Of a DNA stretch of 64,000 nucleotides, positions 38,422-50,349 are shown piece by piece. The DNA comes from Dichomitus squalens LYAD-421 SS1. Taxonomy: Eukaryota > Basidiomycota > Agaricomycetes > Polyporales > Polyporaceae. Numbering within the stretch: position 1 is the stretch's first letter; each line of letters starts with the position of its first letter. The translations under genes were made by a program, and so were the position numbers. The notes under the pieces are model-generated. The model was not told the origin of the DNA, ran no database searches, and was given only the letters and a program-made list of their open reading frames with translations. Location: contig NW_006766892.1 in the NCBI RefSeq assembly GCF_000275845.1, positions 772,736 to 836,735 of the forward strand, written 5' to 3'.

Positions 38422-41400
38422 TCACCGATGCCTCATGAACTCGCCCCAATCGATGCCCGGTCCCGGTCGCAAGCCCGCCATGTTCCTCGCACCGCTCGTG
38501 TCAACCAATGGCACCAATGAAGGCCTTCGGGCACCATTTCTCAGCCTGTTTATGCAAACAATACAGACTGTGCTTCTCTCACCTCCCGTGCGCGCACTGA
38601 AACGGCAAATCCGTTTCGCAGAGCTTCGCGACCAGCGCTTTGCACTGTTCGAAGGTCAGCGTGTCGTTGAACATGATCGCACCTGATGCCAAGGTATCAG
38701 CGCTATCGCCACAGAAGGCAGATAGAATAGTCCTATACCTCGACAAGCTTTAGAATTGATCAGCTCGACCAGTTCTCGTGGACACCATCGCAGGGCCTTC
38801 TGCCAGTTTGAGACATCGTCGTCCTCACGTAGGCTCATCACCTCCAAGATGCCGTCCGACTCGAGCCTTGCGAGGAAGCCCCTTACGAGATCGCGCAGCT
38901 CCTCCCCTGTAAGAAGCTGCCGGGCAACACATAAGACAACCTCCCATGGCGCGAGACATCACTGAACGCACCTTATCCGCGACCACTTCGGGCACTGCAC
39001 CCACCGGAACCTGGACGTACGAAGCATGCTCGGCTCCACTATCTGCGGCAAGGGCATTCGTGCTAGGCGCCGAGGGAACGGAGAAGGCCAGGCCCCATCG
39101 ATTGAATACCTTGCGAACATCATGCGATCCTGCTATTCGCTCCGCTTCGGGTCCTGTCAACAAAATCTGTACGGGGGGGTCGAGTTTCCTTGTCCGCACG
39201 CCACCTTCGAGGACGTCGCGCTCGGACCTTATGGGCACGGGTCGGCAAGGGTGTGAAAGAAATCCTTCGCATAATCCGCGAAGGAAACGCTCCACTCGAA
39301 TCCGCTCGTCCGCGGCATGCTGGTCGATCAAGACAAGGGCACCCCCGCCTTCACGCTGGATATCCGTCGGTTCAGTTTCGTTGTCGGTAGTCGTCGAGAA
39401 GACGCATGCGATGAATTTCCGGTCTACCTGTCCGAGAATCCGGGCCCCGCGCAAGTCGTCCTTGCTGAACCGGGTTAGGTTTGACCCATCCCAGAGTTGG
39501 GAAAACGGCTGAGGATGGGCGTACTTGCGTATGCTTACACCTTCAGAGCAACGCTCGGAGACCCGTCGCTGAGCGAATTCGATAGAGGGACCCAGCACTG
39601 GAATCTTCCGCTCCACCAGCTTGTATGCATCATTGGCCTCGAGGGCGTTGGAGATCCAGCCCGGTGCGGCGGATGTCTTGGCTGCATCAAAACCTCCGAG
39701 GGATAGTCGCGCCCGTGTTAGTGGGCCTCCGGAAACAGCGTCGCTTGAGGCACCTGCGGCGATGTGCTGCGGAAACGAATTGCCAGTGCGTGCGTCCACG
39801 ACGAAGACCTCTCCTGTTGCGGGGTTTTTCCACGTGATATCAGGGGCATCTTCGCTTTCCCCCACTATCAACCCTCCGTCACTTGGATCTAGAATTTCGG
39901 GCGCTGATTCATGCCACAGAAGCCCGTCGGTGCGTGTGGGAACAAGAACAGGTTGGGACGAGGAGCGGTTGAGATGGTGCGCGACCGAGGTTCCACTCCG
40001 ATCCGATACTCCGACATGAGTCAACTTCCGTTTCTTCCGCGGGGACGGCTTTCCAGGATTGAGCACAGGCTTCTGAGGTCGTCGTGGGAGGAACCCATGT
40101 CGAATCAAGACGGATTCCACGACGGAGGAGAGAAAAGCCGTCGCGGATGCAGAGTTCTACGATCCCGAGTCAGCGAGTCATGGACCGTGCCCTGTTGTCA
40201 ACGATAGTACCTGAAGTTGAACAGCTGCCTTGGAGGGTTCGACGGTGTTGTCGATGAATCTGGGCGGAATAGTCAAGTTAAGGACATAGACTGGTTTCTT
40301 CTCAACCTTGCGTGGTGAGCGGCGACCTGCCGAACGGAGATGTGTGAGCATGAGTATGGTTTGCCTGCCTGCATGTATGCGGAAAAGCGCACTGGAGCGA
40401 GGTCCCTCCGTAGCCCCATACTCGTTGTATGCCTTGCGCGAGATCAATACCAGACGCATGCTATACTGCAAGCAATTCACACGTACGTGCTTGTAGAAGG
40501 AGGTGCGAGCGAAGATGCCTTCCACGCTGCGATGCAGGCTACACGTCTCCAGGGGATGTCGGTTGATGTCTGCCACGGGACTATGAGAAGCGTAGCAGAC
40601 AGGGGGGCATATGCGTAGCGTACAGAGGAATTGGTATGCCTGGGTTAAGGACTAAGCCATTGCCGGATTTCAACGTTTATGAACTATTCACCTTTGAATA
40701 TGCGCCATCGAGAGACACAAAACCTTCCAGGTTCATTTCGGCGTAGCTTTGATCAATTTCTTCGACATGCTACCTAGCGTAAATGTGCACTTCCTCGATG
40801 TTATTACAATTTGAACTCACTGTAGCAAGCGCTTTGCCATATAGATGGCGAAACGTCAATAATGAAGATGAAGTCTGGTCATCAGCATACGACGTGAACA
40901 CGGCATAGTAGGTTGATACGGTTTCCTACTTTGGGCACTGTCAGCAAACGAGTCTTGGCTTTGGCTCGTGTGGCATCTTTCGTCTTCTGTACATTCTCCA
41001 TCGCGAAACATATGTCAGGGAAGACTAGGGCGAGCGCTTCGACGTCCTTTCGTACGAGTTCGACTGTCCTTGCACAATTCGGATGAGCCTTTCTGCGTAT
41101 CGGCAGCTGTATAAAACAGAGTTACAAATCATCTATATGCGCAGCAAAAGCAGTTAGCGGACATTGTAAAAGGCGTCCCGCACAGAAACCACTGTGCCAG
41201 ATGTCTCTCTCCGCCACCGTGTCGATGGGCCTGTATATAGTGTTTGGCCACCCTATCACTCGCAGCTCCCAGTCAGTCATATAGGCTGTAATAGCATGCG
41301 AGTCTAGCACACCTTCATAATCACAGTCCAACTTTCACTTGACTCCTTTGTCCGCGAAGTGATTTCCAGGCAGCATAAGTTGGCAATCGAAGCCAGTGCT

Positions 41401-41865
41401 AGAAGCAAGAGCCCTTTGTAAGGCCATGAATGCCTCCAAATCGAAAAGGTCGCAATACCTTCGCCGCGGAACCCAAAATTATTCACTTCATCTAACGACG
41501 ACGCAGTATTGTATGCCTTAGATGTGCCTGATATACCTTCAGCGCCACAGACTCCTTCGACTACTTCACAGACGACCATAGTACCCACCATAACGTCCTG
41601 CTTCGGGCCCACTTGCCAACACGGCGAGTCCATCGCGGGATATACCGGTGCCGTCGTCGCGTACCCAGCACTCCCAGTCTTCAGGGTCTATGGATATTTC
41701 AATGTTTCTTGCGCCTGCATCCAGAGAGTTTTGAACGAGTTCTGACACCAGCTGAGGCAACGAAGTCAAGATTTGTGCTGAGCGCAACTTGGTCTTGGTT
41801 GACGGAGGCAGCGATGTGATGTGGGATACGTTGCCTGCATTTGTGGCCGCGCCAGTAGCGAGCAT
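38422..41865 (-). CDS. MLH3: DNA mismatch repair MutL homologue MLH3
   Basis: MutL-gamma endonuclease subunit acting with MLH1 in meiotic crossover resolution and mismatch repair. The ATG at 41865 is followed by SLPQLVSELVQNSLDAGARN, the GHKL ATPase motif with its catalytic Glu, then WVRDDGTGISRDGLAVLASG. Further exons give LDEVNNFGFRGE, ASIANLCCLEITSRTKESSE then SWTVIMK, and HPNCARTVELVRKDVEALAL. The C-terminal nuclease domain keeps the metal-binding motif in LVLIDQHAADERIRVERFLR, and the terminal part has CRGAIMFNDTLTFEQCKALV and FQCAHGR. The last intron most likely ends at an AAG, which gives HGRPSLVPLVDTSG and a 20-residue extension ending at TGA 38422-38424. A large middle region is poorly conserved, as usual for MLH3. 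Confidence 0.92.
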
Positions 41866-42794
41866 TGCATGTCCTCTGTAGCTTGCGAGAGCAGGTGAAA
41901 GTTTAACCGGGGGTTCACATTCGAAGCCAGAAGCAAGTTGCCGTCGAACGGGAGCAAAGCCTCGTGTGATCAGAGTTAGACGTAGCGCTGATCAGATAGG
42001 CGGTGATGTCAACAGAACCCTAACCAGAACGCCCAGTATTCCGTGATGCGATCATGGTTTCTGTACTCGGATTCAGGTGACGTTCCACGCCAAAACAGAA
42101 CATATGTCTGACCACATCCGTGACTCGAGACGGCTTCTCTGGTACACGGCCGTTGTGGAACATCGTTAAAGTCATGGCAGCAACTTAAGCTGTACGATCA
42201 GGGTGCTAAAAATATAGGTCGACAGGCCGCCGTGTCTGGCGCGTCGCATGTATTGCCGGTGATGGCTGGACTAAGAGTTCAGCCCTGTCCCGCCCAAAGA
42301 CCTGTATCGTACGTACGTGGTCCATGGGTAACCCGTATCGTGCAAAAACTGACGAGGCTCCGCTAGAAATCCAGACGCGCGTCTTCCGTGGTTCTGCGTG
42401 GCCTTCTCATCCCTCTTCTGGAATCTATCCTCGGATACCGGAGCAGGGGGCTGCACCTCTCGGCGAAGATCGTCACCTCAATCGAGTTGGCTCATAAATT
42501 GACTCGCTGCAGATGTTGCCGCGATAGGTACTGGTGAGAGACTAGAGAGTAAGTGAGGCATGTTCGTTCGAAACCTTGGGAGATGGGCCGCCCAAATATG
42601 AGGACCCACTCGCGCCAACATAAGCTTCCCTCTCCGTCGGGGAATCTTTTGGGGGTCTTTGGAGGACATAGAGAGCCTCGAAACCTTGCTTTTGTGGACC
42701 CGGCTTGGCACTCGTGCACCCCATGAGTCCTCCATGAGAAAAGGTCGCGACCTCCCAGCGTGATCCCTGTCCATCCCCCCGCATACTCTCCCTC
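41866..42794. other. Divergent intergenic region, MLH3 / TPR-SET gene
   Basis: 929 bases between divergent start codons; it must hold both promoters. No convincing coding sequence or repeat recognised. Confidence 0.4.
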
Positions 42795-45524
42795 ATGGAT
42801 AGTAATTTACTCTCAGAGCTTACACGCCAACGTCGCCTGTCTCCGGACAACTCGCGCGCTCAGCAGGACGGCTCCCCGACCCCGCCGGGCAATGGACCTC
42901 CCCGTCGGAGAGCTCCGCCTCAATTTCACCCAGGGATGACAGAGGAAGAGACTGTCCAGTACATCAGGGCCTACAAGGCTTGGTTCGAGGAGGACCGCCA
43001 AATCCCTCCTGAACCAGCGCTCCCCATCGACCCGAGCTCCCTGATTTCTGAGCAAGTTGACCGTCGTGCAGCGCTTGAGGAGGCCGCTCGTCGCGACAGA
43101 GCAGCCTCCGGCATTCCGATCTTTACCACCATCGTCGGCTTTTCGAAGCATTCGAGTGCGACCCCCATTGAACGCTTGGAGCCTGGTACGTCCTGCCACG
43201 ATCCGCTACTTTCTCTTCCTCGTTGACCAAGGTGCCCCTAGTGACCTTCGCCGGGATGCTCGTGCGTCGCGCACATGTTGTACGTGCGCTGTCTGCGGCT
43301 TCTATAGTGCCTACAATCTGCTGATTTGTTGGCAACAACCAGGGAAAATATCTCCTTTGCCGCATCGTCGCTCCATGTTGTGCGTCCCTACTATCTCTCC
43401 ATTTAGCCCCCATATACCAACTCCTCCCCCAGCCCGCATCGTAGCAATCCAGACGGTGGTCGAGGACATCGATGGCCGAGTACACGACCTATCCATCTAC
43501 AATTTCCCCGCTACTTTCGACTGTTCTCTGGAACACCTCGATGCGTTGTTCCCCATTGGGACTGTCCTTGCTATTCGCGAGCCCACCTTCAAGGCACCCA
43601 TGCAAGGCGACCGTCCGATCGTCAGGGTTGATACTCCCTCCGACCTCACGTTCGTCGTCCCCAGCAGTCCTCTCCTCCGCCGCGTGACCTGGACGACCGG
43701 CCCTGCGGTCCCCAAGTCGCCCACCGAGCCCGCGACTCTCGACGCATGGCGACAACGTGGAAACGCCTACTTCAATTCGAACCAATGGTTCCTTGCTGCA
43801 TGGGCATACTCGCGGGGCCTTGTTATGGACCCCCAGGCAGCCGTCGTCCGCTCGAACAGGGCAGAGGTCTACATCCGTTTGGAGTACTACTCAGGTGCAG
43901 CTTATGACACACTGCGTGTCCTCTCGGCTACAGGTCTCCCGGACGCGCTTTCGGACAAAACCATCTTCCGTCTAGCGAAGGCACAATACGGCAGAGGAGA
44001 ATATGCCGAGGCAGAAGAAAACGTCGCCAGGTGGCATGCGCGCCATCCAGAAGATTCTGCCGCAGCGCCCTGGATTGCCAGATGCCGGGCGAGGCGTGCG
44101 GAGCGCCAAACCGGTCAGTACGACTGGGCCTCGCTGTTCCGCAAGGCAGCGAAAGATATCCGACTCGATGTTGCCGATTACATGGGACCAATGGAGATAT
44201 CTCAGATGACAAATCGCGGCGGTGGTCGAGGAGTCGTCGCCAAAAGGGCCATCCATACAGGTGAACTACTCGTACGTCGCCCGTCCCCCATCCCAGAGCT
44301 ACGATGCACCGCTCACGTCGCACACACACTTTGTAGCTTGTAGCCAAGCCCTTCGCATCCGCATACGCCGCTGATCTCCCCCAGGACAAGATCGTCATAA
44401 CCCTCGACCTCATCTCCAATATCTCCAAGGAGAGGACCGACGCCGTGCTCATGGCCGCCATCATTGAGAAACTATACGGGAACCCCGACCTGCGTGACCA
44501 GGTGTATCATCTGTACGCGGGTCCGGACCACCCCTCTCCCCCTGGCTCTTATCCCCCACCTCTTGGCCCCGCAGTCGCAGTAGATCCCTTCTCGCCCTCC
44601 ATCGACATAGACATAGCGCAACTCGAAGCGATATGCACCTACAACAACTTCTGTCCTCTCCGCCTCGAAGATAAACAGATGGCTCAAGAGGCGAAGCCTA
44701 CCGGCCTCTACCCTCTCGCATCGCTCTTTAACCACTCCTGCGTCGCGAACGCGATTTGGTACTGCATCGGTGATGTCATGATCATCCGCGCTGCGGAACC
44801 CGTCCCAGCGGGTACAGAGATCACGATCCCATACAGCGTCGAGGAGTCGTACTTCGCCCGTCAGTCCGTCCTCAAGAAGCACATGCTCGAACATTGCACG
44901 TGCTGGCTGTGCGAGGAGGATCGGAAGGACGGCGACGAGCAACTCCGGCGTCGCCAAGAGCTCAACGAACGAGTTCTCTCTCGTCGGCTGCTCCCGGCAT
45001 CCCTGCTAGAAGCTCAGCAATTTGAGGAGGACGTGCGAAAGACATTCGCGCCCACGCGGGGTCCCATCCGACCCATGCACGCCCTCGCGCTCCACATCGT
45101 CGCGGAGAAACAGCGGACGTCTGGTGATCCTCGCTTGCTGAAGGAATCGTTGCAGGCGGACATGGAAGCTCTGCGGTGCCTTGGATTCGACGTTGCGGAG
45201 GAGAGTAGCAGGGGCCAGAACGAATTGCCCGTTGGAAGCGATCGTATCCCGACGGTGACAAGTTTTCTTGAGCCTTCTGGGATGATGCTTCGGATGGCGT
45301 GCACGTACCTGAACTTGCATGATCATGCAAAGGCGGTCCCGTGGTTGAGGGCGGCGTTATGGCGTAAGTCTCTCGTCCTCTTCGGATAAATCCTTCAAAG
45401 CCCCTCATCTTCTGTTTCAGTGACGGATACCTCAGTCGGAGGTGGAAAGGATTTGTTCATGCTTGTTCACGAAGATGCGTTGAAACAACTGGGCATTCAC
45501 GAGTTTGCAGCGCAGGTTCTCTGA
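42795..45524 (+). CDS. TPR and SET domain protein
   Basis: Likely a lysine methyltransferase of the fungal TPR-SET group. The ATG at 42795 gives a Pro/Arg-rich N-terminus, MTEEETVQYIRAYKAWFEE, then an intron in the 43180-43430 region whose exact ends I cannot fix. A conserved domain VVEDIDGRVHDLSIYNFP follows, then TPR repeats (WRQRGNAYFNSNQWFLAAWA, RLAKAQYGRGEYAEAEENVA). The SET domain starts RGGGRGVVAKRAIHTGELLV, is interrupted by an intron to AKPFASAYAADLPQD, and contains the split-SET hallmark YPLASLFNHSCVANAIWYCI and AGTEITIPYSVEESY. A post-SET Cys cluster reads HCTCWLCEEDRKDG. The last exon begins LTDTSVGGGKDLFMLVHED and ends at TGA 45522-45524. No MYND finger seen. The substrate is unknown. 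Confidence 0.86.
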
Positions 45525-46750
45525 GTCGCAACGTCATCTCGTCCCCGTCTTACAAAGTCGAAACATGTATCCCTGCAGGCATCCTATTCACATCCACGAT
45601 CGATCTACGCATGCGCCTCGTGTGCAAAATCAGTGATATTCTTCGTACACTAGGCGGAGCCCCGTAAACCAACGTCCAACACTGCCCACGCACGTTTCCC
45701 ATGCGAACAGGGCGAATCTGGCCCTTAATTTGTGTTCAAGGCTGAACTAGGACTAGGGGGACACGAGGCGGCTCCTGCTTCCTCGCGAGCTACCCAGGCA
45801 CACGATGCACTTCCGGGGATCAACAAAGCCTAGGTCAGAAGCTTCGAGTAGCGCTATGCAGCGTCTGCGTTCCGACGCTAGTCTGACCGCCCAACACAGA
45901 TGAAACTCTCGCTATACTACAAAGACCATCGCGTGAGTGAGGGTCTATCATGGATGTCCAAGGCCAGTGATCTCAAGGCGCTGTCGTTAGTATCAATTTG
46001 GTATAGCAGCCACACTGATAGAAGGTTGCCAAGCGCTGCCGCGGTGGTTTCAGTTTCAAGTCATCTCCGTAGGAGTCGGAGGCACCGTCGACACACCGAG
46101 GCCCGATCAGGGTCGAACCTAATATATAATACCTGCCACGAGACAATGAAGCAGCCGCACGGGATCAGGAACGGATCGGGCGTACGTGTCTCCTACTGCT
46201 GTAATTGCCTCCGATCAATCTGCAGCATAATTCAATGAGATTCACAGTCAGATCTCGTATCTCCCACCGGTGCATGATCGCGTTTGGTGAGGTCCTCTAG
46301 TCCAAGGTGGGGCTCCTGACGGCTCGGGATGCACGGTCAGGCAGGCGGCCATTCTCCCAGTATTAACGCCGCCACGTACGGTCCTCCGTTCAAGTCCGAA
46401 CACGCCGAACGGTCCGCAGGACTCGTCCAGCACATCTGACAAAAGCACAACAGTTCGATTCATCACTAGGTAACACGATACTAGACGATCGACAGCATAG
46501 ATACGTAGACTCAAAGCAAGTCATCCGAGAGCAATAGATGCTAGAGCGACAGGGACATAAGTGTAGCACATTGCCGCGCAGTAGTGTGCATCAAATCCAG
46601 CCCACGCGGGATAATGATAAAGAATGCCCCTGCCAAACCCGAGGCAGAGACGATAAATAGACCAAAATAATGGGCGTCCGCCCTCCGAGTGACAAGGACT
46701 TCACTCCAGTGAGCCCTGTGTGAGACGTTGGTGCCTATGGATAGGCTGAT
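45525..46750. other. Convergent intergenic region, TPR-SET / CAP gene
   Basis: 1226 bases with both neighbours ending into it. Short open frames have no family resemblance. I saw no tRNA; a box-B-like sequence near 46106 lacks the rest of a tRNA. Confidence 0.45.
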
Positions 46751-47936
46751 TTAGAAGTGAGGAAGGTTGAGTCTGCGCAGAAGATGAGTGGTCTTTTTCC
46801 TAGCATACAAACACAGTATGAACTAACGTTTCCTCCCCAACGATATTGCCGACGGGATCATACAAGCAAACGTGATATGTGGCATCACCGTCCCCGGGGA
46901 AGATGTTGCCGCAAGTGGCCATACCACATCCCAACTGCGTCGTAGACCTCCAGATGACTTGCGTATAGTGGTTCAAATTGAGCTGGATGGGGTTGAATGC
47001 GACTGTGGATAATTGCGCGTCAATACTACCCTTAGGTTCGCATGCTACCACACAACGCACATTGGTCCTGAACGAACAACTCTACAGCTTGCAGTGCATC
47101 GAATGATCCGGTTGCGGCCGCGAGGTTCTCGCCGACGGGACCAAGAGCACCATCGGAGTGCTTCAATTGGCACTGTTCCGCGTAACTCTGCGCCTTCGCT
47201 GCGAGGTCATCTGACCACTGGAGATCTGGCATACCAACCTGGCTGCGTAAGTTATTGTGTAAGTCAAGGTAGGTCTGCTGGTCAACCTGAGGCGACGTCG
47301 GCTGTGAAGCCGCAGCGCTCGAGGTCGAGCTTGAAGGCTTGGGCTGAGTGGTAGGTGGTACGTTCGAAGAAGTGGTGGGTGGTACGCTCGAAGAAGTGGT
47401 AGGCGTTACACTCGAAGACGTGGCTGACGGTACGTCCGAGGATACCGTAATAGATGCAGCCGAAGACGTGAGGGTGGATTGCTGGGCCGCAGTGGTCGGC
47501 GCATCAGAAGAGGCGGTGAGCGTATCGGTAGACGAAATCATCGTAGAAGAGAAGATGGTCGACGAATTGGAGGACTGCGTCTCGGAGGACGAGGGGACAG
47601 AGCTGGTCTTAGGAGCGTCCTCGGTGGAAGTAATTGATGTAGGGCCAACACTGGAGAACGCTGAGGCGCTAGAGGAACCAGGAAGCGAGGTGCTCCCAAC
47701 CGATGGCCCTGACGCAGTGCTTGACGGAGGCACGGGCACAGTCGAGGGCCCAGAGATCGGGGGACTTGGCTGCCCTGAAGCGATAGAAATGGGGTCTGTG
47801 CTGAGCGATCAGTTGTCCAAGCACATTTGTATCGATGCTCGCTAGAGGGCGTACCGTCGGGAAGCCTCGCGGGAACCGCCGCCGCCACCGTCCCGAATGT
47901 AATCACCAAGAGCAAGTTACCGAACGCTAGCTTCAT
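46751..47936 (-). CDS. Secreted CAP/PR-1 (SCP-like) protein with Ser/Thr-rich linker
   Basis: Pathogenesis-related-1 family protein; yeast members bind and export sterols and fatty acids. The ATG at 47936 gives a signal peptide, MKLAFGNLLLVITFGTVAAA. An intron joins RLPD to DPISIASGQPSPPISGPST. A long Ser/Thr/Pro-rich linker (about 47750-47330) with repeated SSSVPPTTSS-like units is probably O-glycosylated. The CAP domain starts YLDLHNNLRSQVGMPDLQWS and includes YAEQCQLKHSDGALGPVGEN (CAP cavity His/Glu). An intron joins VQDQ to FAFNPIQLNLNHYTQVIWRS, with the CAP motif HYTQVIW, then LGCGMATCGNIFPGDG. The C-terminus is unclear: splicing from about 46823 to 46770 gives GEETLNLPHF ending at 46751; without it, translation stops near 46800. 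Confidence 0.85.
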
Positions 47937-48827
47937 ACTGAGAACAAGCGAGGTTGTAAGAACGAAGGTTGGCTAGATTTACAACGGTAGGACGAAGGAG
48001 TGAAGTCCACCGGAACGGCTTAGTACAGAGCAGTCCGCTCGAGAACGAAGGGGAGGGAAAGAGACGAAGGAACGACGTTGGCGCCAGTTGTCATGTCCGT
48101 TTGCTATTATGAGCGGTGTAGGCAGTGCCAGGCACAGATGTGCGGCGTTGGGCGGCATGGACTGTTGAGTCCGGCTGTTAACCAATACATAGACGAAGAG
48201 CCATGGAAGAGGCTTTGCAGCTTTGTCATCCATATCTAGCTTGTATAATCCGTCCACGTCCACGTCCACGTCCAAGTGATTGGTGGCGGCGCCTCAGCTA
48301 GGGGCTTGTATGCGACGGGATCTGCAACAGTCTCCAAGGGTCGAGGCCTGAGGCCTGAGGTGCGAATGATGACTCTCGACAAGTGCTTCAATCCTAGTTG
48401 TTCAGCCACATGCACGACAAGAAGTCATGCGGACGAGGGCCATCAGTTCAGAGGATGTCGTATGTTCTCACTTTGGAGTCGCGAGAGTCAACCCAGAGGC
48501 ACACTCAGGCGTTCAATATTATGAATATGGAGAACAGATGTCAGAGACAATGTTGCGGTGGCTATCGCATCATCAGAGTAGCCGTGAGTCGGACGACTGA
48601 TCACGGCTTCGAAGGTAGCCAGCAAGGGTGCATATAATACAGTGTCAACGATAAAAGCGGTTTGAGGGCGCAGATATCACTAGAAGCGCGATTCATACAT
48701 TGCAGATAGGTCCGTGATCTGCGAGGGATTGACTTGATCAGGGCTGGGTTGTCCTTACGCCTTCTATCGCTAACCCACTCACCTCTACCTCAGCCTATAC
48801 CACTCCGGTGTCTCATAGATCACCTCT
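47937..48827. other. Intergenic: CAP 5' flank, PFD2 3' flank
   Basis: 891 bases between minus-strand genes. Contains a (GTCCAC)4 tandem repeat at 48251-48274. No coding sequence recognised. Confidence 0.45.
48251..48274. repeat. Hexanucleotide tandem repeat (GTCCAC)4
   Basis: Four near-perfect hexamers (CGTCCA/GTCCAC phase) in the noncoding stretch upstream of the CAP gene. Function unknown. Confidence 0.75.
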
Positions 48828-49376
48828 TCAACTGGTGGGTGCTGGTCGGATGTTATACTCTCGCTTGAAGCTCTCGAACTCTTCGTCTTTGCTTTTGTAC
48901 TGTTCCGCAAGGCTTGTGATCACCTTCTGGATCTGCAAGGAAGGCTTAGCACGGCACGGTAGCTCATACAAGGAGCACTCACGCCATCACGGTTCGTCTT
49001 GAGAGCTGGCACGACATCCTTGACGGTGCGTTCAACCAGAACGCCGCCGACCAGACGGAAGCACTTCCGATCGGGTTCCTCAGCGAGGGCTTCGTCCAAG
49101 GTGGACAGCACAAGACTATGAACTTATCCAGATTATCCATCGGAGCACCAGATTATCCAACAAGAACGCACTTGTGCTCTTCTGCCTCCTGCTCTAGCTC
49201 TCCGATCTTGCTCGCGAGTGTCTGCAGGTCATTCTGGAAACGATTATACTGCTGTTGAATCTCTGGCTAGCCACGGTCAGGGTTAGACAGGTATCATCAG
49301 GTTGGGAGACTGAGCACGAACCCTGAGGAGAAAATTTTGGCTGTGCGGCCTTGGCCTTTGTTTTCGAAGAGGACAT
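48828..49376 (-). CDS. PFD2: Prefoldin subunit 2 (beta type)
   Basis: Subunit of the hexameric prefoldin chaperone that hands unfolded actin and tubulin to CCT. The ATG at 49374-49376 reads MSSSKTKAKAAQPKFSPQ. Introns join EIQQQYNRFQNDLQTLASKI (coiled coil), then NLVLSTLDEALAEEPDRKCF then RLVGGVLVERTVKDVVPALK, the beta-hairpin core that is diagnostic for prefoldin 2. IQKVITSLAEQYKSKDEEFE forms the second helix and the protein ends REYNIRPAPTS at TGA 48828-48830. The second intron carries two copies of a short direct repeat (TGGATAATCTGG on the coding strand). Its 5' flank contains one arm of the inverted repeat shared with NDUFS8. Confidence 0.94.
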
Positions 49377-49426
49377 CGGTCGTGAAAGAGGATGGCAGAC
49401 TCGAAGGCCCGTCTTGTGCAAGGAGT

Positions 49427-49431
49427 CCAAT
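49427..49431 (-). promoter_or_regulatory. CCAAT box, PFD2 promoter
   Basis: CCAAT on the plus strand (ATTGG on the coding strand), 51 bases upstream of the PFD2 ATG and at the edge of the repeat arm. CCAAT-binding (HAP/NF-Y) regulation is inference. Confidence 0.4.
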
Positions 49432-49432
49432 C

Positions 49433-49610
49433 ACAGCCGGTTTCAGCTCGCTTGTCGTGAGAGCGCCGCGCCGCGTCTCGCGCATTTGCCTGTTTTCCCC
49501 TCCTAAGCGCCCCCAGAGGAACTTCGGACGACGATATCTCCTCGACAGCTCAATGTAACCACTTCATTCTTGCGTATTATGGCTCAGGATTACGACGCGC
49601 AGGGCACGGT
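49433..49610 (-). repeat. Inverted repeat arm A (178 bp), upstream of PFD2
   Basis: The reverse complement of this segment aligns without gaps to 50350-50527, with only about five mismatches over 178 bases (about 97% identity). Read on the minus strand it runs CCGTGCCCTGCGCGTCGTAA ... toward the PFD2 start, which lies 57 bases beyond the arm. Outer end (plus strand) begins ACAGCCGG. Confidence 0.93.
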
Positions 49611-50349
49611 ACTGGTTTCAAGTTAGCAACTCGTCCAACGGGCGATTCACCTGCTTTCAGTCGATTTCATGCCGTCTCCTGCATCCATCGCACATATTTC
49701 CTTAACATCACATGGAGATACCTGGAGGGCTCACTGGAAGCCGTTGGCGGATGTCACGGAGGCCATATGGTGCAGAAGAGGTCCATGATGTACGTTTTCT
49801 CCATTCTGCGAAGGGTTCTGGCGCATGCCTAGTATACCACTCTGTCGTATATCGTCAAATCCAACACATCTTTGCTACCAAACATGTCACATATGTCCAC
49901 TGTAAGCCTACAAACCCATGTAATCGTGCCGGTTGCCAATTGTAGTGTTCTACAAGCTCTCCTTTGCAGCTCCAATCTACCCACCTAGTCTGTTCCTCCC
50001 TCCTACTCAGCAGTGACTACATGGCCCCTAATGCCTTGCAAGACCACAGGGATTGTGAAGGTGCAGATTACTCACAAAGTCATGGTGTCTGGTGCTCCCC
50101 GACGAGGACTTTGAGCTGGCCCAAGAGGGCTGCTACCCGAGCCCACCCTATGGTGGACGTGATTGTCGCTGGACACTCCGCCTTTTGACACAGAGCCCTC
50201 GATAGCGTCTTGTCTTCACCATTCCGACAATTTCCGGGAGAGTACGCCATACCATTCAGCCAACAACGCTGTCCGAGTCCAGTAGGGAGCTGGAAGAGCG
50301 GGAATGCCTAGAAGTTGGTGACATCGAGTTGGCGCAACTTCAATACAAT
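49611..50349. other. Spacer between inverted repeat arms
   Basis: 739 bases without recognised genes. Near the arms, some weaker similarity between the two inner flanks remains (for example GAGTTG..AACTT). One short open frame at 49712-49945 on the plus strand resembles nothing known to me. Confidence 0.6.

Noticed and set aside
46050..46130. Possible tRNA: box-B-like GGTTCGACCC on the minus strand near 46106
   Set aside because: No box A at the right distance and no cloverleaf could be folded by eye.
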